A DNA stretch of 64,000 nt from Streptomyces sp. L2 (GCF_004124325.1 NZ_QBDT01000001.1:7564001-7628000), one strand, 5' to 3'; counted from the stretch's first letter, positions 38,570 through 47,549 are shown. Program-made: numbers and translations. Notes: a model not told the origin generated them from the sequence alone.

Positions 38570-38800
38570 CTAGACGATCTTCCGGCGGTTGTGTTCGCCG
38601 GACTTGCGGATCACCACCTCCTTCGTGGTGACATGGGGGACGGTGGTGATCAGCTCGCCGCTGTGGAAGACCCGAATCACGTCCTCGCTGAGGTGGGCGG
38701 TGACGACCTGGTGGGCATGGCCGCGGCCGAGCTGGACGCGTTGTCCGGCGACCATGAAGCCGCCGACGCTGCTGACCGTCCGCTCGGCGATCAGCGGCAT
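38570..38800 (-). mobile_element. C-terminal remnant of an IS481/integrase-core transposase
   Basis: The minus strand encodes VGGFMVAGQRVQLGRGHAH, then VVTAHLSEDVIRVFHSGELI and a basic end (GEHNRRKIV) before the stop at 38570. This is the beta-rich C-terminal tail pattern of IS481-type transposases. Upstream the frame loses similarity at about 38800, so the catalytic core is gone. Confidence 0.65.
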
Positions 38801-38813
38801 CGTCTGGGCCACA

Positions 38814-38990
38814 ATGATGGCCTTGATCCCGCTCGCGCTCGCCCACCTGGGACGCAAACGCGCCCGATACGCCGCCCAGTTGCGGGCCGCCGGCTTCACA
38901 CCGGCCACCGACATGCTCGGACGACAACGATATGTGCCACCGGGCGGCTCGCTGCCCGGACCGGGCAACCCGTCCGCCGGAAAAGCCTAG
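38814..38990 (+). pseudogene. 3' fragment of an unidentified actinobacterial gene
   Basis: From about 38814 the plus strand reads MMALIPLALAHLGRKRARYAA, then GFTPATDMLGRQRYVPPGG and GNPSAGKA before the stop. The Gly/Pro-rich closing and membrane-like start resemble C-termini of small proteins in actinobacterial integrative elements, but the assignment is uncertain. It abuts the opposing transposase remnant directly, so the region is a mosaic of broken pieces. Confidence 0.45.
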
Positions 38991-39179
38991 GAACAGGCGG
39001 GACGTGGGATCGTTCTGGAACCGCGGACCGGCGTGGACGGCAGCGCCCTCAGGACGGGCTCACCAACGCGGTCGGCTGGGAGGTCCTGCTGCGACGCTCA
39101 GGCCATGGCGTCCACTGAGGGCGGTCCAGCAGTGAGAGCGGTCTGACTTCCCGGCTCTCGGAGCCGACCCCACCGGCTC

Positions 39180-39593
39180 TCACCGTACTGCCGAGTCGAC
39201 GGCGGCGACTCCGTCGATCTCGACGCGCACGCCCTCGCGCACGAGGTGCGTGACGACGGTCGTCCGGGCCGGCAGCGCCGAACGGTCCGCGAAGAACTCC
39301 TGGTACACCCGGTTGAACGTCGCGAAGTCCCGCCGGTCGGCGAGATAGCAGGTGCACTTGACGATCAGGTCCTTCCTGCTGCCGGCAGCGACGACGACCG
39401 CGACGAGGTTGTCCAGAACCTGCCGCACCTGAGCGGCGAAGTCGTCCGGTATCTCTCGCGTGACGGGGTCCAGGGGTCCCTGTCCGGAGGTGAAGACCAG
39501 GCCACCCACCCGGATGGCCTGGGACAGGGGCGGCTCGGTGCCGTCGGCGAAGCGCACGAAGGGGGCGTTCTCGGTGTGGATGCCTTCGATCAT
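39180..39593 (-). CDS. RidA-family protein, 137 aa
   Basis: ATG 39593 (MIEGIHTENAP) has GGAGA about 9 nt upstream; ATG 39602 would be too close to it. The sequence has the RidA (YjgF/UK114) pattern: GGLVFTSGQGPLDPVTREI, AQVRQVLDNLVAVVVAAG, LIVKCTCYLADRRDFATFN and ARTTVVTHLVREGVRVEIDG. The closing Arg of TxxR that binds the imine substrate is replaced by the ARTTVV context, so specificity may differ from housekeeping RidA. It deaminates reactive enamines or imines in typical members. Neighbouring pseudogenes give no pathway. Confidence 0.85.
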   Translation of the reverse strand: MIEGIHTENAPFVRFADGTEPPLSQAIRVGGLVFTSGQGPLDPVTREIPDDFAAQVRQVLDNLVAVVVAAGSRKDLIVKCTCYLADRRDFATFNRVYQEFFADRSALPARTTVVTHLVREGVRVEIDGVAAVDSAVR

Positions 39594-39632
39594 GCCGGGC
39601 ATTCTCCCGCGCCCCCGCCCGGTACACACGCG

Positions 39633-40108
39633 CTAGACGGACGTACCGCCCGTGTCCAGCCGCTCCCGCAGGAAATGCGTCATCGACGCCCAGGTCTGGG
39701 CCTGTGCCAGGGCGTTGGCCTGCGGAGTGCCTCCGGAGACGAGGTCGGCGTTACGGTCGACGGTCGTGGGGACGACGGGCGGTCGCATGAAGTGCCCGGC
39801 GCCCGGATGAACCAGCAGAACGTCCCGCACGGGCAGGGTGCGCCGGCGTTCGATGAGCGCGCGGGCCATGTCCTCGCCCGGCCACATGGCGTCCTCCGTC
39901 CCGGCGACGGCCATCAGGTCCGCGGTGATGTCCTCCAGACGGCACCCTGGGCGTCGGCGCGGTAGCGGTTGACCGACCGCCAGGCAAGGCCGGCGGCGTC
40001 GGTGACGTCGATACGCACCGTGACCTCCGGGTGCGGACCGAGTCCCCGTACGTCGATACGCGGCACGTCGTCGACCAGACCGTCCCGCGGGTCGATGCTG
40101 AGTTCCAC
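39633..40108 (-). pseudogene. acyl-CoA thioesterase/BAAT-type protein with internal deletion
   Basis: The N-terminal part (VELSIDPRDGLVDDVPRIDVRG, VTVRIDVTDAAGLAWRSVNRY) and the C-terminal part (CRLEDITADLMAVAGTEDAMWP, VRDVLLVHPGAGHFMRPP, NALAQAQTWASMTHFL) of a BAAT-type alpha/beta hydrolase are joined directly at about 39945 in different frames. The family is about 400 aa, so roughly 250 residues, including the catalytic Cys/Ser, are missing. The start is taken at GTG 40108. It is a non-functional remnant. Confidence 0.8.
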
Positions 40109-40413
40109 TCTTCGCAGCGTAGGCCGCGAACAGAGCCCAAGCGACGGGAGCCGGACCCCCGCACGAGCCGGCTTCACCCACCCCACGACGGCGCCACGAC
40201 GCCTTCGCTCGGAGTGCGGCGAGCGAAGGGTGGCGCCGGAGTTCGCGGAGCAGCCGCGTGAGCTTCCCGCGCCCGCGAGTGCGCAGTTTGGTCGCCCCCC
40301 GGCAACGAGCAGTCACTCAATGAAACCGAATGACTGCCTTAAGTGACGTCAGCAAAGATCGGCGTACCGCGGCGGTCACCCGTCCCTGCTGCACCAGCGT
40401 GGAGGAGTACTTG
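40109..40413. other. 305-bp intergenic region
   Basis: No gene is seen. It contains the inverted repeat at 40309-40337 and the promoter region of the DUF642-like gene; a second half-site-like AAGTGACG follows at about 40340. Confidence 0.45.
40309..40337. promoter_or_regulatory. inverted repeat GCAGTCA-n15-TGACTGC
   Basis: Perfect 7-bp arms (40309-40315 and 40331-40337) surround a relatively AT-rich centre (ctcaatgaaaccgaa), 77 bp upstream of the DUF642-like start. It may be an operator or a weak hairpin. Confidence 0.4.
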
Positions 40414-41064
40414 ATGGCCCTGCGCCATTCGACCCGCAAGCGGAAACTGCTCACCGCCCTGACCGCCGCCGGAATCATCGCCGGCACCCTGGCCGCGGCC
40501 ACCCCGGCGAGCGCGGACTCACGACTCGCCGTCACCAACCCCTCGTTCATCCAGCCCTACGTCGATCCGAACGGGCTCAGCTCCTACCAGAACTACGGCG
40601 TCGACAACAACGGCATCCCCGGCTGGCGCGTCACCCAGGGCAGCGTCGACGTCTACGGCCGGGCCGCTTCGAAGACAGGCGGTTCGTCCGTCGTCGAAAG
40701 CGGCTCGCAGGCCGTGGACCTCAACGGCGGGGGGCCCGGCGGCATCGAGCAGACCCTGAGCACCGTTCCGGGGTCACTGGTCACCCTCACCTTCGCCACC
40801 AAGATCAACGACCACCCCTGGTGCGCGGCGAACGCCCCCTCCGTCAACGAGAGCCTGTACGTGCAGTTCGCCGGCGACCCCGACAACGCCCGCCTCCGCA
40901 GCCTGGGCAGCGTCAACACCCCCGGCCGCTACGCCACTTGGCAGCTGGTCCGGATCGCCCTGCCCGCCACCGGCCGGCACAGCCGACTGCAGTTCATCTC
41001 CGCCACGTCCGGCGCGTGCGGCCCGATCATCACCGACGTCGACGCCACCGACAACACCGCCTGA
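40414..41064 (+). CDS. secreted DUF642-like carbohydrate-binding protein, 216 aa
   Basis: ATG 40414 follows GGAGGAGTACTTG. A Sec signal (KLLTALTAAGIIAGTLAAAT, ASA cleavage) precedes a jelly-roll type domain: VTNPSFIQPYVD, IPGWRVTQGSVDVYGR, QAVDLNGGGPGGIEQTLSTV and LTFATKINDHPWC, which is the DUF642/choice-of-anchor pattern found in cell-wall and secreted carbohydrate-binding proteins. Its last part (LQFISATSGACGPIITDVD) closes the barrel. It is convergent with the lacI gene of the arabinoside locus, separated by a hairpin, but no functional link is shown. Confidence 0.82.
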   Translation: MALRHSTRKRKLLTALTAAGIIAGTLAAATPASADSRLAVTNPSFIQPYVDPNGLSSYQNYGVDNNGIPGWRVTQGSVDVYGRAASKTGGSSVVESGSQAVDLNGGGPGGIEQTLSTVPGSLVTLTFATKINDHPWCAANAPSVNESLYVQFAGDPDNARLRSLGSVNTPGRYATWQLVRIALPATGRHSRLQFISATSGACGPIITDVDATDNTA

Positions 41065-41068
41065 CCGA

Positions 41069-41091
41069 GGGGCGGCCGCCCGGACCGCCCC
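41069..41091. terminator. hairpin between convergent genes
   Basis: GGGGCGG (41069-41075) and CCGCCCC (41085-41091) form a 7-bp perfect stem; longer imperfect pairing extends to GGCCGCCCCCTC near 41110. It lies 5 bp after the DUF642 stop and 24 bp before the lacI stop, so it can end both transcripts. Confidence 0.5.
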
Positions 41092-41114
41092 GGCGGACGC
41101 GGCAGGCCGCCCCC

Positions 41115-42131
41115 TCACCGGCCCCGCGCCACGGTGGACTCTCTGACCACGAGCTCGAAGGCGGGGAGGATCCGGCGCGGTACCGGCGCCGTCCTGGCGG
41201 CGATGCGCTCCACCACGCAGTCGACGGCGATCTGCGCGATGGCCTGCTTGTCGGGGGCGACCGTCGTCAGCGCCACCGCCGCGTAGCGGGCCTCCTCGAT
41301 GTCGTCGAACCCGGCCACCGCGATGTCCTGCGGGACTCGGAGCCCCCGTTCGGCGAGCACCCGCATCGCGCCCAGCGCGACCATGTCGTTGAAGGCGAAC
41401 ACCGCGTCGGGCCGCTCCCCGCTGTCCAGCAGGGCCGCCATGCCCACCGCCCCGTCCTGGCGGTCGTAGCCCTCGGTGGCGACGACCAGCGGCTCCGGGG
41501 GCTTCAGGCCGGCCGCCGTGTGTGCCTCCCGCCATCCGCGCAGCCGCAGATGGGCCGGTTCCCGCGCGCTCTCCCGGCGGGCGCCGAGGAACGCGATACT
41601 GCGGCGGCCGGTGTCGATCAGGTGCTGCACCGCGGCGCGCGCCGCCGCCACGTTGTCGATGGCGATGTGGTCGAACGGGGCGTCGTACTCGCGCTCTCCG
41701 AGGAGCACCAAGGGGGAGGTGCCCGTCCGGGCCAGCAGGTCCTCGGTCTCCATCCGGATCGGGCTGAGGATGAGGCCGTCGATGATCTGGGTCCTGAACC
41801 CCTGGCAGACGAGGACCTCCTTCTCCCGCAGCCCGGCCGTGTGGTCCAGCAGCACCGTGTAGTCGTGCCGCGCGGCCGCGTCGATGACGGCGCCGGCCAC
41901 CTCCGAGAAGTACGGGTTCCCCAACTCGGGCACGGCCAGGGCGATGATGCCGGTACGGCCGTTGCGGAGGTGGCGGGCGACCAGGTTGGGCCGGTAACCG
42001 AGTTCGTCGATGGCCCGCTGCACACGCGCGCGTGTCCGGGGGGAGACATGGACATAGTTGTTCACGACGTTCGACACAGTCTTGACGGACACTCCGGCCC
42101 GCTGCGCGACGTCCTTCAGGCTGACGCCCAC
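41115..42131 (-). CDS. LacI-family repressor of the arabinofuranoside locus, 338 aa
   Basis: GTG 42131 follows AAGGAGTTCA. Residues 4-57 are the LacI headpiece (SLKDVAQRAGVSVKTVSNVVN, then IDELGYRPNLVARHLR hinge), residues 62-338 the periplasmic-binding-type effector core (IIALAVPELGNPYFSEVAGAV, DGLILSPIRMETEDLL, FNDMVALGAMRVLAERGLRVP). It is strongly similar to the second LacI at 53246 over its length, especially in the headpiece (KTVSNVVN is identical), so both may bind the same site. It is the last gene of the leftward importer operon. Confidence 0.9.
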   Translation of the reverse strand: MGVSLKDVAQRAGVSVKTVSNVVNNYVHVSPRTRARVQRAIDELGYRPNLVARHLRNGRTGIIALAVPELGNPYFSEVAGAVIDAAARHDYTVLLDHTAGLREKEVLVCQGFRTQIIDGLILSPIRMETEDLLARTGTSPLVLLGEREYDAPFDHIAIDNVAAARAAVQHLIDTGRRSIAFLGARRESAREPAHLRLRGWREAHTAAGLKPPEPLVVATEGYDRQDGAVGMAALLDSGERPDAVFAFNDMVALGAMRVLAERGLRVPQDIAVAGFDDIEEARYAAVALTTVAPDKQAIAQIAVDCVVERIAARTAPVPRRILPAFELVVRESTVARGR

Positions 42132-42196
42132 TGAACTCCTTCTGTCGGGCGGCGGCGTCCCCGGCCGACGCGGATCGCGGTCCCGGTGGAGACGGG

Positions 42197-43216
42197 TCAG
42201 TCCGCCTGCCGGGCGCGGCTGAGCAGGGTCTGGGCCAGCACCACGACAGCCAGGAAGGCGCCGTTGACCGTGTCCGTGAACGCGGAGCCGTACTGCGAGA
42301 AGTAGTGGTCGATCAGGTTGTGGATGACGGCCAGCACCAGGACGCCGCTCACCGTCCCGCCGACCGAGCCGCTGCCGCCGGTCAGGAGGGTTCCGCCGAT
42401 GACCACGGACGCGATAGCCGTCAGCTCGTACCCGACGCCGATCGTGGTGACGCCGGAGCCCAGCCGCGCGCTGCCGAGCGCGCCGGCGGCCGCGGCGGTG
42501 GTGGCGGACAGGACGTAGACGAGGACCTTGGTGCGGGCCACCGGAAGTCCCATCAGCGACGCCGCGTTCTCGTTGCCCCCGATCGCGGTGACCGTGGCGC
42601 CGAACCGGGTCCGGGTGAGCAGGAGGGCGCCGAGCGCGAACAGTACGGCGACGATCAGCACCGGCACCCAGGTGCCCTCGCCCAGGTGCCGGAACGCGGA
42701 GCCGGCGGGGACGAGGTAGGTGGTGGCCCCCTCGTTCGTCAGCGCCTGCAGCAGCCCGCGCGCGCCCAGCAGGCCGGCGAGGGTGACGATGAAGGGGGCC
42801 ATGCGGGCCCGCGCCACGAGGAGCCCCTGCACCGCACCCCACACCGCGCCGGTTACCAGGGGGAGGGCGACGGCCGACCACGTGCCGCCGGTGTGCGCGC
42901 CGTAGGCGGCCACGACACCGCCCAGCGCGTACATCGATCCGACGGACAGGTCGATGCCACCGGTGAGGATGACGAAGGTCATGCCCAGGGCGAGCAGCCA
43001 CACGAAGGCGTTGCTGCCGAGGATGCCGGAGATGTTGGACCAGGTCGGAAAGGTGGGCGAGGTCGCGGAGGCGACGGCGACCATCAGGACCAGTACGGCC
43101 AGGGCGCCCCGGCGCTGGACCTGGGACGCCAGGCGTTCGCGCAGGGCGGCCGGCTGTGCCGCGCCGGACGTGGGCCGGGGCGGCAGCGTGGCGGGTCGCA
43201 GGGCGGAGGGGCTCAT
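42197..43216 (-). CDS. sugar ABC transporter permease (YjfF/RbsC-type), 339 aa
   Basis: An integral membrane protein of the ribose/galactofuranose-type ABC permease family: FVILTGGIDLSVGSMYALGG, the EAA-like loop GGNENAASLMGLPVARTKVLVYVLS, and GGTLLTGGSGSVGGTVSG. About 8-10 helices are predicted. ATG 43216 overlaps the stop of the preceding permease gene by 4 bp (ATGA). With its partner it forms the channel of the importer, resembling the E. coli YtfT/YjfF pair. Confidence 0.88.
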   Translation of the reverse strand: MSPSALRPATLPPRPTSGAAQPAALRERLASQVQRRGALAVLVLMVAVASATSPTFPTWSNISGILGSNAFVWLLALGMTFVILTGGIDLSVGSMYALGGVVAAYGAHTGGTWSAVALPLVTGAVWGAVQGLLVARARMAPFIVTLAGLLGARGLLQALTNEGATTYLVPAGSAFRHLGEGTWVPVLIVAVLFALGALLLTRTRFGATVTAIGGNENAASLMGLPVARTKVLVYVLSATTAAAAGALGSARLGSGVTTIGVGYELTAIASVVIGGTLLTGGSGSVGGTVSGVLVLAVIHNLIDHYFSQYGSAFTDTVNGAFLAVVVLAQTLLSRARQAD

Positions 43217-44181
43217 CGTGTACGACGCTCCTGTGAGGCGTAGACCGCGAAGCAGATGATGGCCGCTTCCACGAGTTGGGTGTACGACGTGTGCACGTCG
43301 TGCTGGGTGAGCACGGCGGTGATGAGCTGCATGAACAGGGCGCCCGCCACCGTGCCGAGGACGCGGATCCGGCCGCCGGTCAGCGGGGTTCCCCCGACCA
43401 CGACCGCGGTGATGGCGTTGAGCTCCATGTTCAGGCCCTGGTTGGCGGGGTCGGCCTCGGCTCCGTGACCGACGATCATCGCGCCGGCGAAGGCGGCGAG
43501 GACACCCGACAGCACGTACACGGTGACGAGAACGCGCCGGACCGGAAGACCGGCCAGCTTGCTCGCCTGCCGGTTGTCCCCGATGGCGACCAGTTGCCGC
43601 CCGAACGTGGTCCGGCGCACGAGGAGCGCGGTCAGGACGGCGCACACCGCGGTGATCCACGCCATCACGGGGACGCCCGCGACCTGGTCCGCGCCGAGGC
43701 TCAGCAGCCCGGAGTCGGTCACCGGTTTCGCCGAGTTGCCGTTGATCAGCTCGGCGACACCCCGCAGGCCGATCATGAGGGAGAGGGTGGCGACGATCGG
43801 CTGGATGCGGGCGAAGGCGACCATCGTGCCGCCGACCGCTCCGCAGACGGCACCGGCCAGCAGGGCGAGCAGCACCGCGAGCGGCGCGCCGTAGCCGAGG
43901 TAGAGCGGGACGACCGAGGCCGCCAGGGCGATGACGGCGCCGACCGACAGGTCCACGCCCTCCGTGCCGATCACCAGCGCCATGCCGAGCGCGACCATGA
44001 GGGTCGGCGCGACCTGGAAGAGCTGGATGCGGACGTTGCCCGCGGACAGGAACGATGAGTCCAGGGCCGCGGCCACGGCGAACAGGACGACCAGCGCGGC
44101 GTAGACGCCGTACGCCTGCAGCAGACGGGTCACCCGGCCGCGGTCCAGCAGGTCCGCGGCGGCCCAGGTCGTGGGGGTCAT
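43213..44181 (-). CDS. sugar ABC transporter permease (YtfT-type), 322 aa
   Basis: The second permease: MALVIGTEGVDLSVGAVIALAA, VAFARIQPIVATLSLMIGLRGVAELING, the coupling loop IGDNRQASKLAGLPVRRVLVTVY and GGTPLTGGRIRVLGTVAGAL. ATG 44181 overlaps the stop of the ATPase gene by 4 bp. Paralogous permeases in tandem are the mark of the YtfT-YjfF galactofuranose/arabinofuranose-type importers rather than the single-permease ribose systems. Confidence 0.88.
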   Translation of the reverse strand: MTPTTWAAADLLDRGRVTRLLQAYGVYAALVVLFAVAAALDSSFLSAGNVRIQLFQVAPTLMVALGMALVIGTEGVDLSVGAVIALAASVVPLYLGYGAPLAVLLALLAGAVCGAVGGTMVAFARIQPIVATLSLMIGLRGVAELINGNSAKPVTDSGLLSLGADQVAGVPVMAWITAVCAVLTALLVRRTTFGRQLVAIGDNRQASKLAGLPVRRVLVTVYVLSGVLAAFAGAMIVGHGAEADPANQGLNMELNAITAVVVGGTPLTGGRIRVLGTVAGALFMQLITAVLTQHDVHTSYTQLVEAAIICFAVYASQERRTR

Positions 44182-45938
44182 CCGCGCTCCTCCTCCGCCA
44201 GGGCGGGTCCGGTCGGCTGCTCCTGGCGCGGCCCGTGCCGCCGGTCGTCGAATGCGGCCTCGTCGTCCGGTACTGCGCCGTCGCCGCCCGCGCCCGCGCC
44301 TGCGCCCTCGTCCTCGTCTACGGCCGTGACCTCGCCCGCGCCTGCGCCCGTGCCGATGCTCGCGGTCCCGACCTCGCCCCCGTCCCCCTCCTCGCCGGAG
44401 CCGGTCGCGGAGGCGAGCGTGTCGAGCACGGCCTGCTCGGTCACGTCCTCGCCCCGCAGATGGCCGACGGCCCGGCCCTCCTTGAGGACGACGATGCGGT
44501 CCGAGCCCTCGACGAGTTCCTCCAGGTCGGAGGAGATCAGCAGGACGGCGAGGCCCTGGCCGGCGAGTTCGTCGACGAGCGCCTGCACCTCCGCCTTGGC
44601 GCCCACGTCGATACCGCGGGTGGGCTCGTCCAGCAGCAGCACCTTGGGGTCCAGGCACAGCCAGCGGGCCAGGAGCACCTTCTGCTGGTTGCCGCCGGAG
44701 AGGTCGCTGACCTTCTGGTCGGGGCCGGACGCCTTGATGCGCAGACGGTCCATGAAGAAGCGGACGACGTCGTCCTGCTTGGCCTGCGAGACCACCCTGG
44801 CACGGGCCAGCCGCGGCAGCAGGGCCAGTGAGATGTTCTCCCTGACGGACAGGTTGGGAAGTATGCCCTCCGTCTTCCTGTCCTCCGCGAGCATGACGAC
44901 GCCCGCCCGGATGGCGTTCGCCGGACTGCGCTGGGCCAGGACGGTCCCGTCCACCTCGACGGTGCCGCCGGCCGTGGCGAGAGCGCCGGTGATCGCCTTG
45001 GCGGTCTCGCTGCGTCCGGCTCCGAGCAGACCGCCGAGACCCACGACTTCGCCGCGGTGGATGTCCAGGTCGACGCCGTGCACCCGGTGCCGGACGGTGA
45101 GGCCGGTGGCGCTGAGGGCCGGCCGGCCCTCGTGCGGGTCGTGGTGGCCGGGGCCGAACGCCGTGGCGCCCTTGGTCCGCACGGTGGTCATCTCACGGCC
45201 GAGCATGAGCGAGATGAGCTTCAGCCGTTCCAGGCCCGCCATGTCGCCGCTGTGTACGACCGCGCCGTCGCGCATGACGGTGACCCGGTCGCAGATCGCG
45301 TACAGCTCGTCGAGGCGGTGACTGACGTAGACGACGGCGATCCCCTGCCGCTGGAGGTCGCGGATCACCGAGAAGAGGGTCTCGACCTCGCGGGGTTCCA
45401 GCGACGAGGTCGGCTCGTCCATCACGACCACACGGGCGTCGAGTTGGACGGCGCGGGCCAGCGCCACCATCTGCTGGGCGCCCAGGCCGAGGCTGCCCAG
45501 CGGGCGCGTGACGTCCACCTCCACGCCGTAGCGCCCCAGTGTCTCGCGGGCGAAGCGGTTCATGGCCCGTACGTCGACGAGGCCGAAGCGGCGCGGTTCG
45601 CGGCCCAGACACAGGTTGCGGGCCACCGACATCAGCGGGACGAGGTTGACCTCCTGGTAGATGGTGGAGATGCCGGCCGCCTGCGCCTCCAGGGGGTTGC
45701 GGAACGCCCTGTCCTCGCCCGCGAAGCGGATCCGGCCCGCGTCGGCCCGGTACACGCCGGTCATCACCTTGATCAGGGTCGACTTCCCGGCGCCGTTCTC
45801 GCCGATGAGCGCGTGCACCTCACCGGGACGCAGGCGGAAGTCCACCCCGCGCAGGGCCTGGACACCCGCGAAGCTCTTGTCCACCCCGGCGACTTCCACG
45901 ATCCAGTCGCTGCGGGGTGCCGGGTCCTGCTGGACCAA
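44178..45938 (-). CDS. sugar ABC transporter ATP-binding protein, two fused ATPase domains, 586 aa
   Basis: Domain 1 has Walker A GENGAGKST, signature-like LGLGAQQMVALARA and Walker B VVMDEPTSS; domain 2 has the degenerate GLLGAGRSETAKA, signature LSGGNQQKV and Walker B LLLDEPTRGID, as in RbsA/YtfR. The start is taken as TTG 45938, because AGGAGG lies 6 nt before it; an in-frame ATG at 45953 has no ribosome binding site. After residue about 525 comes a non-family acidic Gly/Ala/Asp/Glu tail (GEEGDGG, DEDEGAGAGAGGDG) of about 60 residues encoded by repetitive DNA. Confidence 0.9.
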   Translation of the reverse strand: MVQQDPAPRSDWIVEVAGVDKSFAGVQALRGVDFRLRPGEVHALIGENGAGKSTLIKVMTGVYRADAGRIRFAGEDRAFRNPLEAQAAGISTIYQEVNLVPLMSVARNLCLGREPRRFGLVDVRAMNRFARETLGRYGVEVDVTRPLGSLGLGAQQMVALARAVQLDARVVVMDEPTSSLEPREVETLFSVIRDLQRQGIAVVYVSHRLDELYAICDRVTVMRDGAVVHSGDMAGLERLKLISLMLGREMTTVRTKGATAFGPGHHDPHEGRPALSATGLTVRHRVHGVDLDIHRGEVVGLGGLLGAGRSETAKAITGALATAGGTVEVDGTVLAQRSPANAIRAGVVMLAEDRKTEGILPNLSVRENISLALLPRLARARVVSQAKQDDVVRFFMDRLRIKASGPDQKVSDLSGGNQQKVLLARWLCLDPKVLLLDEPTRGIDVGAKAEVQALVDELAGQGLAVLLISSDLEELVEGSDRIVVLKEGRAVGHLRGEDVTEQAVLDTLASATGSGEEGDGGEVGTASIGTGAGAGEVTAVDEDEGAGAGAGGDGAVPDDEAAFDDRRHGPRQEQPTGPALAEEERG

Positions 45939-46034
45939 CGTCTTCCTCCTCATGCGCACGGCCGGCGGCAGCCCGCCGCTGTGCCGGGCCGGAGCCACGC
46001 GTCATGACTCCGGCCCGCCTGCCGCGGTCCGGTC

Positions 46035-47156
46035 TCAGTACACGAGGCCCTGGTCGAGGGCCTGCTGGGCGTTGCCGGTGGTGAAGTGGCCGTCCTTGAT
46101 GATCACCTTGGACTGCACCCCGGTGGTGCCGTAGAAGTCCCGCAGCGCCTGGAAGGCCAGGGGACCGAAGCGGGGGTTGGTCTCGATGTCGGAAACCATC
46201 AGGCCGCCGGCGACGTTCTTCACGGCCTGCTCGATGCCGTCGATGGAGACGACCTTGATGCCCTTGCCGGGTGTCTTGCCGGCGGACCTGATGGCCTGGA
46301 TCGCCCCGAGCGCCATCTCGTCGTTCTCCGCGTAGACGGCGTTGATGTCGGAGTGGGACTGCAGCAGCTGCTCCATGACCTTCTGACCGTCGGTCTGGGC
46401 GAAGTTGCCGGTCTGCGAGGCCACGATCCTCATCTTCGGGTACTTCGCCCCGGCCCGGTCCTTGAAGCCCTTGGTCCGGTCGGTGGTGACGTTGTTGCCC
46501 GGAGTTCCCGTCAGGATGGCGACGTGGGCGTCGCCGCCGTTCGTGGCGGCGGCGAGGTCGTCGGCCGCGACCTGCGCCTGGTGGTAGAAGTCGGACCCGA
46601 TGAAGGCCATGAAGTCCGCGCAGGCGCTGCCGCCGACCGTGCGGTCGATGGTCAGCACCGGGATCTTGGCCGACTTGGCCTTGGCCAGCGCCGGGCCGAG
46701 GCCGTCGGAGTTCTCCGGCGCGACGATCAGGACCTTGGCACCCTGCGCGATCATGTCCTCGATCTGCGAATTCTGGGCGTTGACATCGGCGTTGGCGTTG
46801 CGCTGGATGAGCTTGACGCCCAGTTTCTTCGCCTCCTGCTCGATGCTCCTGGTCTCGGTCGCCCGGAAGGGATTGCTGGTCGACTCCGACTGTGAGAACC
46901 CGACGACCGTCTTTCCGTCGGTGATGTCCAGCTTCGGCACACCGCCGCCGTAGGTCTTGTACGTGCAGCCGGGGCCGGCCGCGGAGGGCGAGGCGACCTG
47001 CTGCGAGGCGGCCGCGTTGTCCTTCGAGGCCGTCGAGGACCCGGAGCCGCCCCCGGAGCCGGACGACTCCGACTTGGTGCATCCGGTGACGGCCAGACAG
47101 AGCCCGGCGGCCAGCACTGCCGCGGTGAGGGACTTGACCCGGAGGGAGGCATTCAC
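46035..47156 (-). CDS. sugar-binding lipoprotein of ABC importer (YtfQ-like), 373 aa
   Basis: ATG 47156 gives a signal peptide with lipobox LAVTGC, then a Ser/Gly-rich linker to residue about 60. The binding domain resembles YtfQ, which binds galactofuranose and arabinofuranose-type sugars: VVGFSQSESTSNPFRATETRS, VLIVAPENSDGLGPALAKAK, IPVLTIDRTVGG, GTPGNNVTTDRTKGF and YAENDEMALGAIQAI. It is the first gene of the leftward operon (binding protein, ATPase, two permeases, LacI). A LacI-type operator lies 107-119 bp upstream. Binding of arabinofuranose is inferred from family and the nearby GH127 gene. Confidence 0.9.
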   Translation of the reverse strand: MNASLRVKSLTAAVLAAGLCLAVTGCTKSESSGSGGGSGSSTASKDNAAASQQVASPSAAGPGCTYKTYGGGVPKLDITDGKTVVGFSQSESTSNPFRATETRSIEQEAKKLGVKLIQRNANADVNAQNSQIEDMIAQGAKVLIVAPENSDGLGPALAKAKSAKIPVLTIDRTVGGSACADFMAFIGSDFYHQAQVAADDLAAATNGGDAHVAILTGTPGNNVTTDRTKGFKDRAGAKYPKMRIVASQTGNFAQTDGQKVMEQLLQSHSDINAVYAENDEMALGAIQAIRSAGKTPGKGIKVVSIDGIEQAVKNVAGGLMVSDIETNPRFGPLAFQALRDFYGTTGVQSKVIIKDGHFTTGNAQQALDQGLVY

Positions 47157-47262
47157 GCGCCGATCACATCCTCAACGATGGGTGCAGATGAAAGGGCGGA
47201 GCGGAAGAAGGTGTGGGGCCACCTGGGCCCTCGGCTGATGAGGGCGATACGGGCAGGCGTGC

Positions 47263-47275
47263 TTTCCAACGTTGT
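47263..47275 (+). promoter_or_regulatory. LacI-type operator 1 (importer operon)
   Basis: TTTCCAACGTTGT with core palindrome CAACGTTG at 47267-47274. It agrees at 12 of 13 positions with each of the two other sites of this locus. It lies about 110 bp upstream of the sugar-binding protein gene. Confidence 0.78.
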
Positions 47276-47536
47276 AGACATTGAGGCAACGTCAAACCGG
47301 ATGTCAACCCGCGGCACCGACTCTTCTCGCGGGACGACTCCCGGCCCCGGCCGTGACCGGATCCGGGCCGCCGGGGGCCGCGTCGCCCCTCCGCTTGACA
47401 TGACTTTCGGCCGTCAAATGCCGTGTGAACAGCGGCATTACGCGGACGCACCACGTCCCGTGCAGACCGCGTGAGGCGAATCCCGCACGGGGGTGGACAC
47501 CCCCTTCAGGCCTGTGCTGTCATGTGGCTGCCTCGC

Positions 47537-47549
47537 TTTACAACGTTGT
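47537..47549 (+). promoter_or_regulatory. LacI-type operator 2 (GH127 unit)
   Basis: TTTACAACGTTGT, containing the perfect 10-bp palindrome ACAACGTTGT (47540-47549), 233 bp upstream of the GH127 start. The distance suggests a long leader or a transcription start well upstream of the ATG. Confidence 0.78.
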
